Of a DNA stretch of 50,655 nt, positions 34,105-45,800 are shown piece by piece. Source of the DNA: a virus; the IMG/VR virus record IMGVR_UViG_3300020377_000007, positions 1-50,655 of that record. The stretch is one strand, 5' to 3'. The notes under the pieces are model-generated. The model had not been told where the DNA came from. It did no database searches and worked only from the letters and a program-made list of their open reading frames with translations. Within the stretch, counting starts at the first letter, position 1; each line of letters starts with the position of its first letter. The translations under genes were made by a program, and so were the position numbers.

Positions 34105-34515
34105 ATGAAATTAAACACAAGAAGATTAGTAGAGAAGGATTACGATATTTTAAAAGAATGGTGGGATTTTTGGCCAGGTTGGGAGGCTCCACCTAGAGAT
34201 TTATTACCAAATAATGGGACTGGTGGGGTCATGGTTGAAAGTAATGGAACTCCAATAGTAGCTGGTTTTTTATATACGACTAACTCTAAGATGGTTTTAT
34301 TGGAGTGGGTTATATCTAATCCTAATTATAGAGAAAGTGACAGAAAAGACGCTATTTACATTCTTATAACTGAATGTGAAAGAATAATAAAAGAATTAGG
34401 TTATAAGTACGGTGTTACTATAACTAAAAATCAACATTTAATAAATAAACATAAATACTTAGGTTGGAAACAAGATGAAAAACCTTCTTATGAATTAGTA
34501 AAAGTTTTAAAATAA
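34105..34515 (+). CDS. GNAT-family acetyltransferase-like protein
   Basis: A 136-residue protein with the GNAT layout: RRLVEKDYDILKEWWDFW start, a beta region IVAGFLYTTNSKMVLLEWVI, a helix from about 80 (DAIYILITECERIIKELGYK) and the strand YGVTITKNQHLINKHKYLGW. The block APPRDLLPNNGTGG is one I recall from a phage-specific GNAT group embedded in virion operons. The usual Q/R-x-x-G-x-G/A acetyl-CoA loop is not clearly visible, so cofactor use is uncertain. It sits 10 bases after a tail gene and 5 before an internal virion gene; the substrate could be a virion protein. Confidence 0.72.
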   Translation: MKLNTRRLVEKDYDILKEWWDFWPGWEAPPRDLLPNNGTGGVMVESNGTPIVAGFLYTTNSKMVLLEWVISNPNYRESDRKDAIYILITECERIIKELGYKYGVTITKNQHLINKHKYLGWKQDEKPSYELVKVLK

Positions 34516-34520
34516 ATATT

Positions 34521-35264
34521 ATGGGTGCAATGACAGCAGGTTTAATTATAGCAGGAGTAGGAGCAGTAGGTGGAGCTATAGGTAACAGAGCGGCTAAAAA
34601 TGCAATGGAAGATCAAAGAAACCATTGGAATGATCAAGCTAGTAAATATGAGGCTATGCTTAATGAGGCTAAAGAAAATAGACCTGATATAAAAAATCCC
34701 TATGCTGGTATGAAAAACGCTTTTGCCAATATGTCAAATCCTTACGCTGGACTTACAAATGAGTATGCTAATCTTAGTGTAGCTACAGGTGCTGCTGAGT
34801 TTCAAGCAGAGCAAGCTGACATAGCATTAGCTAATTCATTAGATACCATGATGGCTACCGGTATGGGATCTGGTGGAGCTACAGCATTGGCTCAAGCTGC
34901 TTTACAAAGCAAGAAAGGTATAGCTGCAGACATACAGCAACAAGAATCTGCTAATCAAAAACTAAAAGCGCAAGGTGCTATGAAGGTAGCTCAAATGAAA
35001 GCAGAGGGACAACTAGCTGTTGATCAAATGAAAGGTGAAGGTGAGATGAGGGTTCAACAATTAAAAGGTCAAGGAGAACAATTTAAAATGCAAACACTAG
35101 AAAGTAGATCTATAGCTGACATGGGCTATGCTGCTGGCATGATGCAAAATGCACAGCAAAATGCTATGAACGCTGAGATGGGTATGATACAGGCAGATGT
35201 AGATTTAGCTAACAATATATCAGGTACTTTAGGTAGTGTTGGTACCTCTGTTATGGGAATGTAA
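34521..35264 (+). CDS. Internal virion-type protein with NPYA repeats
   Basis: A 247-residue Ala/Gln/Met-rich protein. Residues 6-21 (GLIIAGVGAVGGAIGN) form a hydrophobic Gly-rich helix, then a motif repeat KNPYAGMKNAFANM and SNPYAGLTNEYANL (about 57-85), AAEFQAEQADIALANSLDTM, and a long Met/Lys/Gln-rich coiled coil (about 135-200). This order is one I recall from proteins sitting just before the giant virion protein in marine Bacteroidetes phages. The hydrophobic start and helical rod would suit a small ejected protein that helps cross the cell envelope. Function remains inference. Confidence 0.7.
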   Translation: MGAMTAGLIIAGVGAVGGAIGNRAAKNAMEDQRNHWNDQASKYEAMLNEAKENRPDIKNPYAGMKNAFANMSNPYAGLTNEYANLSVATGAAEFQAEQADIALANSLDTMMATGMGSGGATALAQAALQSKKGIAADIQQQESANQKLKAQGAMKVAQMKAEGQLAVDQMKGEGEMRVQQLKGQGEQFKMQTLESRSIADMGYAAGMMQNAQQNAMNAEMGMIQADVDLANNISGTLGSVGTSVMGM

Positions 35265-35282
35265 TTAAAAAAAATAATAAAA

Positions 35283-36824
35283 ATGGCAGATAACGCATAT
35301 AGTAATCCTCAAAGAGTAACAGATAACAGTCTTAGGGCTTATCAAAAAATGAGTCAATCATCAGCATTGTCAATGAGATCAACAATAGAATCAATGCAAA
35401 GAGCTGTCGTTAATAAAAGAAAAGCTCAACAACAACTTTATAATAGAGAACAAGCAATAGTTGCTAACAAAGAAAAAACTTTAAATAGTTTAACTAGCAC
35501 CGGAACAGACGCTTTTGATGTAAACATGAGGGGTTTTTGGAATGATAAAATAGATCAATACTATAAAATAAAAAATGGTATGAATCTAGGTAAAATAGAT
35601 AAGAGAAAAGGACAAGCTGCTTTAACTAAACTAAACCAGCAATTACAGCTTTGGAAAGCTAGTCAAATGGATATATTAGCATTAGCTAGACAGCTTAAAG
35701 ATACTAATAATAAATATGAAGCTGGAACTGCTAACGGTATTAGCTCAGTAACAAACCAAGGTATACAACAAGTGCTAATGGACTTGGCAGATGGTGGAAA
35801 TGTAACTATGACTTCAGACTCAAACGGAGATATGTATTTAGTTAGTGTAGATGAAAATGGCAAAATTAAGGATATGGGCGAAGACTTGGGTCAAGCTGCT
35901 ATTAATGTGAAAAACTTAATTCAAATGCAGCAGCAAAAAAATGCTTTAATAACAGTTCCTGACACTAAAAAATATGACAATAAAATTGTTGATGGTTTTT
36001 TAAGACCTGATAATATGCAGTCTCCATACGTAGATTTTACTTATGAATCTACTAATACTAAACAAGATCCCGAGCAGCTTAACCGAGATGTTTATAGATC
36101 CATAGATGATACAAAAATAGCTGCATTAAAAACCAACATGTATGATGCGAATGCATACAGCGAAAATGTAAAGGATGACAACTATATGACACCTTTATGG
36201 CAAGATATATATAGCAAAATGCTGGATCCAAAAGATTTTTCTGTAAATAATAAAGCTGTTAAAAAGATAATAGCTTCTAAGCTTTCTTCAGTAGACGAAA
36301 GTGACGGCTATGACGATGCTGAAAAGGTAGAGTTATTAGATCAAATACAACTACTTGCAAATACAAAATGGGGAGAAGTTCCTAGTAGTTACTCAAACAA
36401 ACCAAAGGTTTGGAAAGAAATGCAACAGCAGGCTGCGCAAGTTTTAATGATAGACAAAAGTGTTAATAATAGAATAGATCAGTTAAATTTAAAAGAAAGA
36501 AAATACGTAAAAACAGAACAAAAACCTAAACAAGGAACAGCTTATACTAGAGATAAATATGAATTACGTAAAAATGATATATCACTAATAATGAAAGCTA
36601 GTGAAGCTGTTAAGGATGAAAATTCGTTTTTAGCCGCTTTAAATAACGCTGCTAAAAAAGAGTTGTATATAATGAAAAACGGGGAAATATATGATAAGAG
36701 AGGTAATACTAAATTAATATATGATCTTAAAAATGATAGAGACATAATTAACCACATAGGTAATGCAGCTGGAATAAGTACAGATGTTATGACATACGCC
36801 CTTTTACCTCAAAACTCTAAGTGA
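35283..36824 (+). CDS. Helical virion protein upstream of the giant protein
   Basis: The 513-residue protein is largely alpha-helical and hydrophilic, with an N-terminal coiled-coil zone (about 10-130, for example MRSTIESMQRAVVNKRKAQQ) and no membrane span. It lies between the NPYA protein and the giant protein, the interval where podoviruses keep internal ejection proteins, so it may be stored in the head or form part of an ejection conduit. It ends 3 bases before the giant gene. No catalytic motif recognised. Confidence 0.65.
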   Translation: MADNAYSNPQRVTDNSLRAYQKMSQSSALSMRSTIESMQRAVVNKRKAQQQLYNREQAIVANKEKTLNSLTSTGTDAFDVNMRGFWNDKIDQYYKIKNGMNLGKIDKRKGQAALTKLNQQLQLWKASQMDILALARQLKDTNNKYEAGTANGISSVTNQGIQQVLMDLADGGNVTMTSDSNGDMYLVSVDENGKIKDMGEDLGQAAINVKNLIQMQQQKNALITVPDTKKYDNKIVDGFLRPDNMQSPYVDFTYESTNTKQDPEQLNRDVYRSIDDTKIAALKTNMYDANAYSENVKDDNYMTPLWQDIYSKMLDPKDFSVNNKAVKKIIASKLSSVDESDGYDDAEKVELLDQIQLLANTKWGEVPSSYSNKPKVWKEMQQQAAQVLMIDKSVNNRIDQLNLKERKYVKTEQKPKQGTAYTRDKYELRKNDISLIMKASEAVKDENSFLAALNNAAKKELYIMKNGEIYDKRGNTKLIYDLKNDRDIINHIGNAAGISTDVMTYALLPQNSK

Positions 36825-36827
36825 TAG

Positions 36828-39800
36828 ATGAAAAAATATATTTATAATAATATGAATTTTTCGCAAGAAGATATTGATCTTGCAGCAGAAAGAGATAAAA
36901 TATCTGTAGATGATTATCTTTCTAGTAACCCCAGCATTGAAGTTATAGAAGATGATACTGTAGAACCTATAGATGTATCTGAATCTTTTAAACCTATAAA
37001 AACAGGTAATGTTGATATTGATAATTTATTTAAGATAGGTTCTGAAAATACTACAAACAATGAAGAGGTTAATATAGACGTCGATACAGAAGAAATTAAG
37101 TTAGATAAAGACATAGACACAGAAACTAATGGTGAAGACGACGGATTAGCTAGTAAATCTAAAATATCTTTGTTTAGAACTAGAAAGCTAAAAAACAAAG
37201 TTAAAAGAATAATAGAAGAAACAGAACCTATAGAAGATGTTCTTAATACAAATATTGCTTCAGATAGAATAATAGTAAAAACTAATGATGATGGTACTGA
37301 GTCTTTTTACAGCTTGTATGATATTTTAAAATCAGAAAAAAACGACTCAATATTTGACAAAATTAAAGATAGAGGTTTTGAAAACATTTCTGACTTTATA
37401 AATGAACTTGGTGACAATTATAAGCTAGGTGTAGAAACTGATGTTGTTGAAACAGAAGGTAAAATTTTAAAAGACTTTGAAACAGTAGCGGTAGAAAACT
37501 GGAGTGATAAGACTAAAAGAGAAATGAACGCTACTGATTTTTTAAATGCTGTAGACTGGATTGAAATATTTAATGACACAGAAAATGTTGCTAAATATTC
37601 TTTAGACAATTTATTGCCATCAGGTTTTAAAACAAGAGAAGTAGCTTGGTTTAGAGATAGAATAGAAATAACACCACCTGACGGTGGTACTCCAATGGTT
37701 TTTCAAGTAGACTTAAACCCTAATAAAGAAAAACAAAATGAAATTGCAATAAGTGAAATAGCAAAATTAAAAACATTTATATTAAGTTATAAAGAAGAAA
37801 AAGATGCTTCTGGAAAAGTTATTAAACCAGGTTGGTCAGAAGAAGAATACAAAGAAGAAAGAGATTCTTTTAAAAACGAATTTAAAAAATTAATTAATAC
37901 ATCTGTTAATGATGGTGGTGTAAAAATAAGCGAAGAGCAAGTAAAAGAAGTTGAAGATTACAATAGTATAAAAAATATAAGAGAAGCTTTAGTAACTTCT
38001 AACTTAGCTATAGTTGGATCAATGGGTTATTCAGGCGAAGTTAAAGGTTGGTTTAATCAAGCTTATAATCAAGGTAATTTTGATAGAAAAAGAGACGGTT
38101 TACCAGAGTATGATTTTTCCATTGAAGAATTACAAAAACTAGAGCTAGACACGATCAATGAAGCAATGAAACAGCTTGACATAAAACCAGCGGCTAGAAC
38201 TAACAAAGAAGCTTTAATACTTGGTGAATCACATGGTCCTTTAGTTGGTTTATCAAAAGATAAAGTTAGTAGAGTTATGGATTATGTTGATACTGTACTT
38301 AGAGCTAATTCTGATTATCAAGATGTTTTAAAGAGAACTAGAGAAATAGCTATACAAAATGGATTAGCAGGACAATTAGAATCAAATATAGAAAAATATG
38401 CGGAAAGAGATTGGTGGAGCAAGAGTAGTCAATCACTAGGTGAGGGTACTGCTGGAAGCGCTATGCTCAAAGCTGAAAATGATTATCTTCTCAAAACTGC
38501 TGAGCTTCAAGCAAACGCTTTAAAAGATAATTATTTAGAAAAACAAAAAGAATTAACAGAAAACCCGTTTGCTCCAATTATTAAAAACTGGGCTAATGAA
38601 AATGCGTTTGCATCTTTAGAAAATATAGAAGGTGAAGCTAACATTGCTAACATTAATTTTGTTAATAAGCTTTCAGGTTTAACTATTATGCCTGAAACTG
38701 ATCTTGACGGTTTGGTAATGGAGGATGTTTATGTTAAAATACAAGGGGAGAAAGATGACGAGGGTAGAGACTTGATTTTTATAATAAAAAAAGGAGAAAG
38801 CTTATACGAAAATATTAATAAAGATTTAACTCAAAAAGGCAGTAATGCTCCAGTTTTGCTAATGCCTTCTTCTTCTATTGTTACATATAACAATCAAAAG
38901 TCAAATGTTCTATTTGCGCAAGCTGAATTAGAAAAGAGAACTCAAGACATGTTAGATGAGATAGAGAATTTACCTACGTTCGCCGAACAAGTTGAAGCTT
39001 GGGATAAAAACTATAATGAACTAGAAAGATTTGGAGTTACACTTGGTATAAGTGGTATAAGCTTGGCTAAGGATTTAACTATTGGAGCAGCTATGTTAAC
39101 GGCTTATATAAACCCTCTTTATTGGGGTGGTAAAATGGTTGGTGTAGATATGATAAAAGACCTAGCAGAAAATAACGCGTACTTAAGTAGAATGCTAGAG
39201 GTTGAAAAAGAAGGTTATAATTTCAATACATCTAGCTTTGCTCAAGGAAATCTTACAAGCTGGGAAGGTTTAAAGGCGTATGGAGAGTGGTCAATGGATA
39301 CTCTAGCCGATACATTACCTATAATGTGTGTTATGATATTAAGTGGTGGAAGTTCTAGTTATGCGACTGCTATAACTTCTGGATTAGCTGGTTTGTCAGC
39401 AGCTGGTGGTAAAATGACTCAAAACGATTTAAACAACCTTAAAATAGAAGAACAGATAAAAGATGTTCAATCTTCAGACATATCTCAAGAGGAAAAAGAT
39501 ATTCAAGTAAAAGAGTTAAATAAGAAAATTAAAACAGCAGGTAGCGGAAAGTACATGTTAGATATGGCTTTTTCGTTTGTTAATGAAGCGGTTTTTGCTA
39601 GCCTTACTACAGCTAAGTGGGGTGCTAAGATGAATAAAATGATATTCGCAAACGGAAACGCTTCAACTAGGCAACTTTACAATTCTTTTGGTGATAGAAT
39701 ATATAGCAATGTTAAATCATTTTTTAAAGAAGGTACTAAAGAAGGTCTTGGTGAAACCGGTGTTAACACATTTGAAAATGTTTATGAAGGTAGACCTCTA

Positions 39801-42800
39801 TCACAAGGTGGTCTTGAAGCTTTTGCTGGAGGTTTTGTTGTAAGTAGTATAATGGGAGGAGTTGGTCAAAGTGCAAGTTCTATGACTAAAATAAATTATA
39901 CTAGCAATAAGGAAATAAATAATCTTACACAATCACAAATCAAACTTGTAGACGCGCATAAGTCTTTAGACATAATAAATGAAGCTATAGAATCTGTTAA
40001 AAAGAAAGAAGGAGATCCAACTAAATCTTTAAATATACCTGACAATATAAAAAGATTAGAGCAGTTAGAGAAAATGAAAGCTAAAGAAGAAAGTAGGGTA
40101 TCAGATTTAATGGGAGAAATAGAAACACAGATAAATGAGATAGACAGCAAACTGCAAGATCAAGGTATGAGACTTTCTGCAGCGGAAAGATACACTAGAA
40201 ACCAAGCTGAAATGGCAAAGTTAAGAACTGAAGCTTTAAACCTAGCTGCAGATCCTAACTCTGATAAAAAAGGAACCACAGAAAATAAGCTATTAAATGA
40301 AATAAACGAAAAGTTTAAGAAATTAGAAAATGAAAACCAATTTTTCTTGAATGCTGACAGCTTTGGTCATGAGTGGAATGCTAGAAAAGGTGAAGCTATA
40401 TACGATAGTAAGGTTGCAGAAGAAAATGCTGTCATAGTAAGTGAAGCTGTAAACAATATTAAAGAGCAAAAAGGAAATATAGATTACGTTCCTAACGAAT
40501 CTGAAATTGATGCTGAGGCTAAGAAGATAATAGATACTATGACTTATAATGACAACAACGCAAGAGCAGAGGCAATAGCTGACGCTGGTGGTTGGCAATA
40601 TAATAATTCAGAAACAAACGCCGAAGGTGTTGAAATTGTAGAGCAAGCATACAATAATTATATAAACTCTCTGTCAGATGTTGATGCTAATTCTACAGTT
40701 GAAGTTGCAGGTAAGGATGGTACTACAGTAGAAATGAATTATGTTGATTTTCTAAACATGAAGAAAGACAATGCTATAGAAGGTGTAAATGACGGTAGTG
40801 TAAATGGTTTCTATGACAACGATATAAAAGCTCAATTCAATTTTAAAGAAAACGCTATAAAAAACCAAAAACCAGGAGTTCCTTTGCATGAGGGAGCTCA
40901 CGGTGCTACAGAAACATTAATAGAAAAAGATCCAGCTGCTTTTGAAGAATCAGGTAGAATATTAGTAGAATTTTTAAAATCAACACAGCCAGAAATATTT
41001 AACAAAATGATTGTTGAAGGTACTAATGGTTTAAGGCAAGAGGGTGGTAGTAAGTGGGATTTTTCAGAAGTATTTTCGTCTTTTGTTGAAGAGGTTGCTG
41101 GTGGGAATATAGATTTAAAAGCTCACAATGACTTTACCGCTTTCTTTGGTATGAAACTAAATGAAGGTTTACAAAAAAGTAGCAATGGTGAATTTCGTGT
41201 AGACTTTAAAGGAACAAATGATATCAATAGCTTTTTTACTTCACTAGCACAACAAATAGGTTTAGGTGAAGTAAGTATGGAAACAATGGCTGAATTAAGA
41301 GCTAGGCAAGATGATCAAGGCGGTGAGGTAATAGACATAAATAAAGATCAAGATCAAACAGAAAAACAGGCAAGTAGGTTAGCAGCTTCTGAAACTAAAA
41401 AATCTAAAACTAGCGATACTAAATCTAAATTAGTAGAAGAAAACAAAATGCTTTTAAAAGAAAAACCTAAAGGTTTTATGGACAAAATAAAAGCTAATGC
41501 TAAAAAAATAAAAGAATTAGTTAGCGGTACTGATAACGCACAAACAGATCCTTCCAGTGATATAGCTAAAAAAGCTAAGAAAAGAATTAATGAAGCTGTT
41601 GATAAGGTTAGAAACAAAATACCAGCATGGAAAGAAGGTAATAGACAAAAGCCAAATAGAGTTTTAGATAAACTTTTCAATGACATAGGAAGTGATTTAG
41701 ATGGTATGATAGCTGCAAAAGCTAAAAACTTTGTAACTAACGACAAGAGTGTAGTAGATCTAACGAAGAATGTAGACCTAAAAGAATTACAACAAGCTGT
41801 TAAAACTGAGTTATTAGCTGATATAAGAGGGTTTAACAAGAATAATGATAGCTTATATGGTTATATAAATAGTAGGCTTAAACAGAGAATAGGAGATGTT
41901 CTACCTGACCTATGGACTGACATGTCTCAAAAAGATATAGATAATTTAAGTACATCAGACACTAAAACAATAAATAAAACAAACGAAAACAAAACTTTAA
42001 TAGAATCAGTACCAGACGTAAACCTTAGAGAGTCTTTAGATATAGATAGAGATTCACCATTAGGTGATTTAATAATGGAAACTGTAGAAAAAGTTTTAGG
42101 AACTAAAATGCCTGAGTTTAAATATGTAAGAAAAAATAAAGGAGGAAAAAGAACCAATGTTAGTTTAGCTGATGTTAAAAAAGTTTTATCTACAAATCCT
42201 ACTGGTCCAACGAAGAGACAAGCAGAAAGAGACTTAGCTGGTATATATAAGAAGTTTTCAAATGATTTAGAAGCTAGATTTGCTGAAGAGCTTAGAGATG
42301 CTTTTGTAGAAACTTTTGGTAGTAGAACAGACTACACTAACTGGCTAGACATAAATGCTGATGCTATATCTGATCTTAGTATAGAAAAGTTAGTGGCTTT
42401 TGAAAGGCTAGTTAAAGGAGATAAAATATTTACAGAAGTAGTAAAAGAAAACTTAAGTGTAGAAGAGGTTAAACAATTAGAAGGTACAGGTCTACTTGTT
42501 AGTGCCACAACAAATCAAGGACCTACTCTTTATAAAAAATTAAACCCTACTAAACAGCAGGTAATAGACTTCTTTGATATTAAAGGATCTAAAAAAGGTA
42601 CTAGAAAAGACGCTTTAGCAGATAAAATATCTGGTGAGCTAGCTTTAAACGCTACTATGGAAATAGCATCTAAGCCAGAGGTTATGGAAAAATTTGAACT
42701 TGGTTTAGAAGATTCAGGAACCGGCGAGGTTATAGTTAAATCTTATTTAGAAGATGTAAGTAAAGCGATAAACAGAGGTGTAGATCTTAAGTTTTCAAGA

Positions 42801-45800
42801 GCTTTTAGAGGAAGTGATGCTCCGTTAGAATTAAAAAATACATATAGAAACGGAAGAAAACCTTTTGTTAATTTACTAGCTAAATTAGGTATAACAGAAG
42901 AAAACGTTAATGCAGCATGGCAACAGATCTTTGGTGAAACTGATTTTAAATTAAACAAGAATAAAAAATATAAAAATTTAATATTAAAAGAGTGGAGAGG
43001 TTTATCTAGGAACATATCGAAAATAGAAAGTATTATATCTAGCGAAGTTCAAATGGGTATTTTAAACTCTATCATTGATGAAAGTGTAGAAGTTACAGAC
43101 ACAGAAAGAGCTGAGTTAATAGCAAAGGCTAAAAATCAAGCATTGACAACTAAAAGAGATGTAGATTTTGATGACATTTTAACCGCTTTAGCTGAGAATT
43201 TAGGACTTACTAAAGGCTATGCTTATGAACAATTAGTTTATGACTCTACAGAAATAGCTATAAAAAACTGGAATAAAAATAATCCTGAAACACCTCTAAG
43301 ATTAGAAGGAAATAGAGGAGAAGATGGTGGTAAAGCAGACTTTATTGCTACAATAGGTGGACAAGAGTTTAATGTAGAATTAAAACTAGAGAAACCTAGG
43401 TTTGGTAGTGTAACTATAAAAACAACAACAGATACTAATGGTAACATCGACTTTAATATTAAAAAAGATTACAGTTTTAATTCAGATCTTTTAAAGTCTA
43501 TAGAAGATGCTAAAAAAGATATTAAAAACTATGTTGATAGAGCTAATGAAATAGGTAAAGAAAGGTTTAAAGAAAACTGGTTGGAGTATAAATTTGGAGA
43601 TCTTTTAGAAAAATCTATATTTAACCAGTTAAAAGAAGAGGGTTTACAGAAAAAGATAACAAGAACACTTACAACTAGCACAGACACAGTGGCTGAGTTA
43701 TATTGGGCTAAAGGTAATGGCACTGCTTATATGAATATATACAATAAAGGTTTGTATAAGCTTAGAAATTCAATGGATCCTTCGTTAGAAAACCCAGCTA
43801 ATTTAAATGGAGAAGCTGTTCCTTATTTAGATGGTACTGTTGATTGGAGTTTTAGCATAGGTAAAAGTACTGCAAAATCTAAAGGTGGACCTACTAATTA
43901 CAAAAACGCTGGTATTAAGTTAGAAAATGGTAAATTACCAGGAAGTGAAGGTTGGGCTAATGTCGGTTTAAGATATCAACCATCTAACATGAAAGGTTTG
44001 CCTGATGCTAAATATGATATGAGTAGTGTAGAAGGTGTTACTAAATTAATGGGTGATCCCGTCATGCAAAAATTAGTTAATGAAAAAGGAGAGTCTGCTT
44101 CATCTAACATAAAAACTAATTCAGAAAGTAAAGTAGTAAAAGAAAACAAACTTAGTAAGACTACAAATAAGGAAACTATAAGACAAGCTGAAATATTAGA
44201 TAAAGCTTTAAATATAGCTCGTGATCCTAATGCTCCTATAAAAAAAATAAGGGTATTTGATTTCGATGACACTTTAGCTAGAAGTAATAGTTTAGTCTTT
44301 TACAAAATGCCAGACGGTACAGAGGGAAAATTAACAGCTGAAGAGTTTGCTAAAAAAGGAGATGATATATTGAACAATGGTGGTGTATTTGATTTTACAG
44401 ATTTTAATACAGTTAGAGAAGGAAAACCAGGTCCATTATTAGATTTAGCTAAGAAAATACAAGAAGCTAGAGGAACTGAAGATGTGTTTGTTCTTACAGC
44501 TAGAGCACCTGAATCTCAAATAGCTATTAAAGAATTTTTAGATAGTCAAGGTTTAGATATACCAATAGAAAATATAACAGGTTTAGGTGACAGCTCTCCA
44601 TTAGCTAAATCAAGTTGGATGGTTGATAAAGCGGCAGAAGGTTACAATGACTTTTATTTTGCTGATGACGCTTTAAAAAATGTTGATGCTGTTGATATAG
44701 CTATGAGCGTTATAGATGTTAAGTCAAAAACACAACAAGCTAAAATAAAGTTTTCTAAAACAGTCGGTGAAGTAATGAATGATATCATATACGACAAGAC
44801 TGGTATAGAATCTTATAAAGAATATTCTTCAATGAGAGCTAAAGCTAAAGGTCGTACTAAAAGATCGTTTAGTTTAATACCACCATCAGCTCAAGACTTT
44901 GGTGGTTTATTATATAAGCTTTTAGCTAAAGGTGAAAAAGGAGATGCTCAATGGCAGTGGATGCAGGAAAACTTAGTTAAGCCATTTAGTAGAGCTATGA
45001 ACGATTTATCTGTAGCTCAAAATCAATTAATGTCTGATTTTAGATCTTTAAAGAAAAGCATAAAAGGTATACCAACTAATTTAAAGAAAAAAGCTTTTGG
45101 TGGTTTTACGTATGAAGATATAACAAGAGTTGCAGCTTGGAATAGACAGGGTATAAATGTTGAAGGACTGTCTAAAAGAGATTTAAAACAAATAACAGAG
45201 TTTGTAGATGGAAACGAGGAAATTAGTTTATTTGTAGATCAGTTAATAGAACTTGGAAAAGGAGACGGATATCATTATCCAGGTGGAGATTGGTTAGCTG
45301 GTACTATAACAACAGATTTTATAGGTGGATTAAGAAAAGATACTAGACCTAGACTTCTAGAGCAGTGGAATAGTAACATAGACATGGCTTTTGATGAAAA
45401 AACTTTTAACAAATTAGAAGCTGCTTTTGGTCCTAAGTATGTAGAAGCTTTGAAAGACTCTATAAGAAGAATGAAGACTGGTCAAAATAGAAAACAAGGC
45501 ACTAGTAGATTAGAAGCAAGATTTCAAGACTATATAAACAACTCTGTAGGTGCTGTTATGTTTTTAAACGCTAGATCTGCGGTGTTACAAACTATATCTG
45601 CTGCTAACTTTGTTAATTGGTCTGATAATAATCCACTTAAAGCAGGTAAAGCATTTGCTAATCAAAAACAATACTGGACAGATTTCATGTATTTAATGAA
45701 CTCAGACTTTTTAGTTGATAGACGTAATGGTTTAAAAATAAATGTAAGTGAATCTGAAATTGCTGAAGCTGCTAAAACAACCGGTAATAGTTTTAAAAGT

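Noticed and set aside
44259-44273. DFDDT in the giant protein as a virion RNA-polymerase motif (compare DFDID in crAss-like phages)
   Set aside because: The surrounding T2557, K2594 and D2613-D2614 fit HAD phosphatase motifs II-IV, and no polymerase-like sequence accompanies it.
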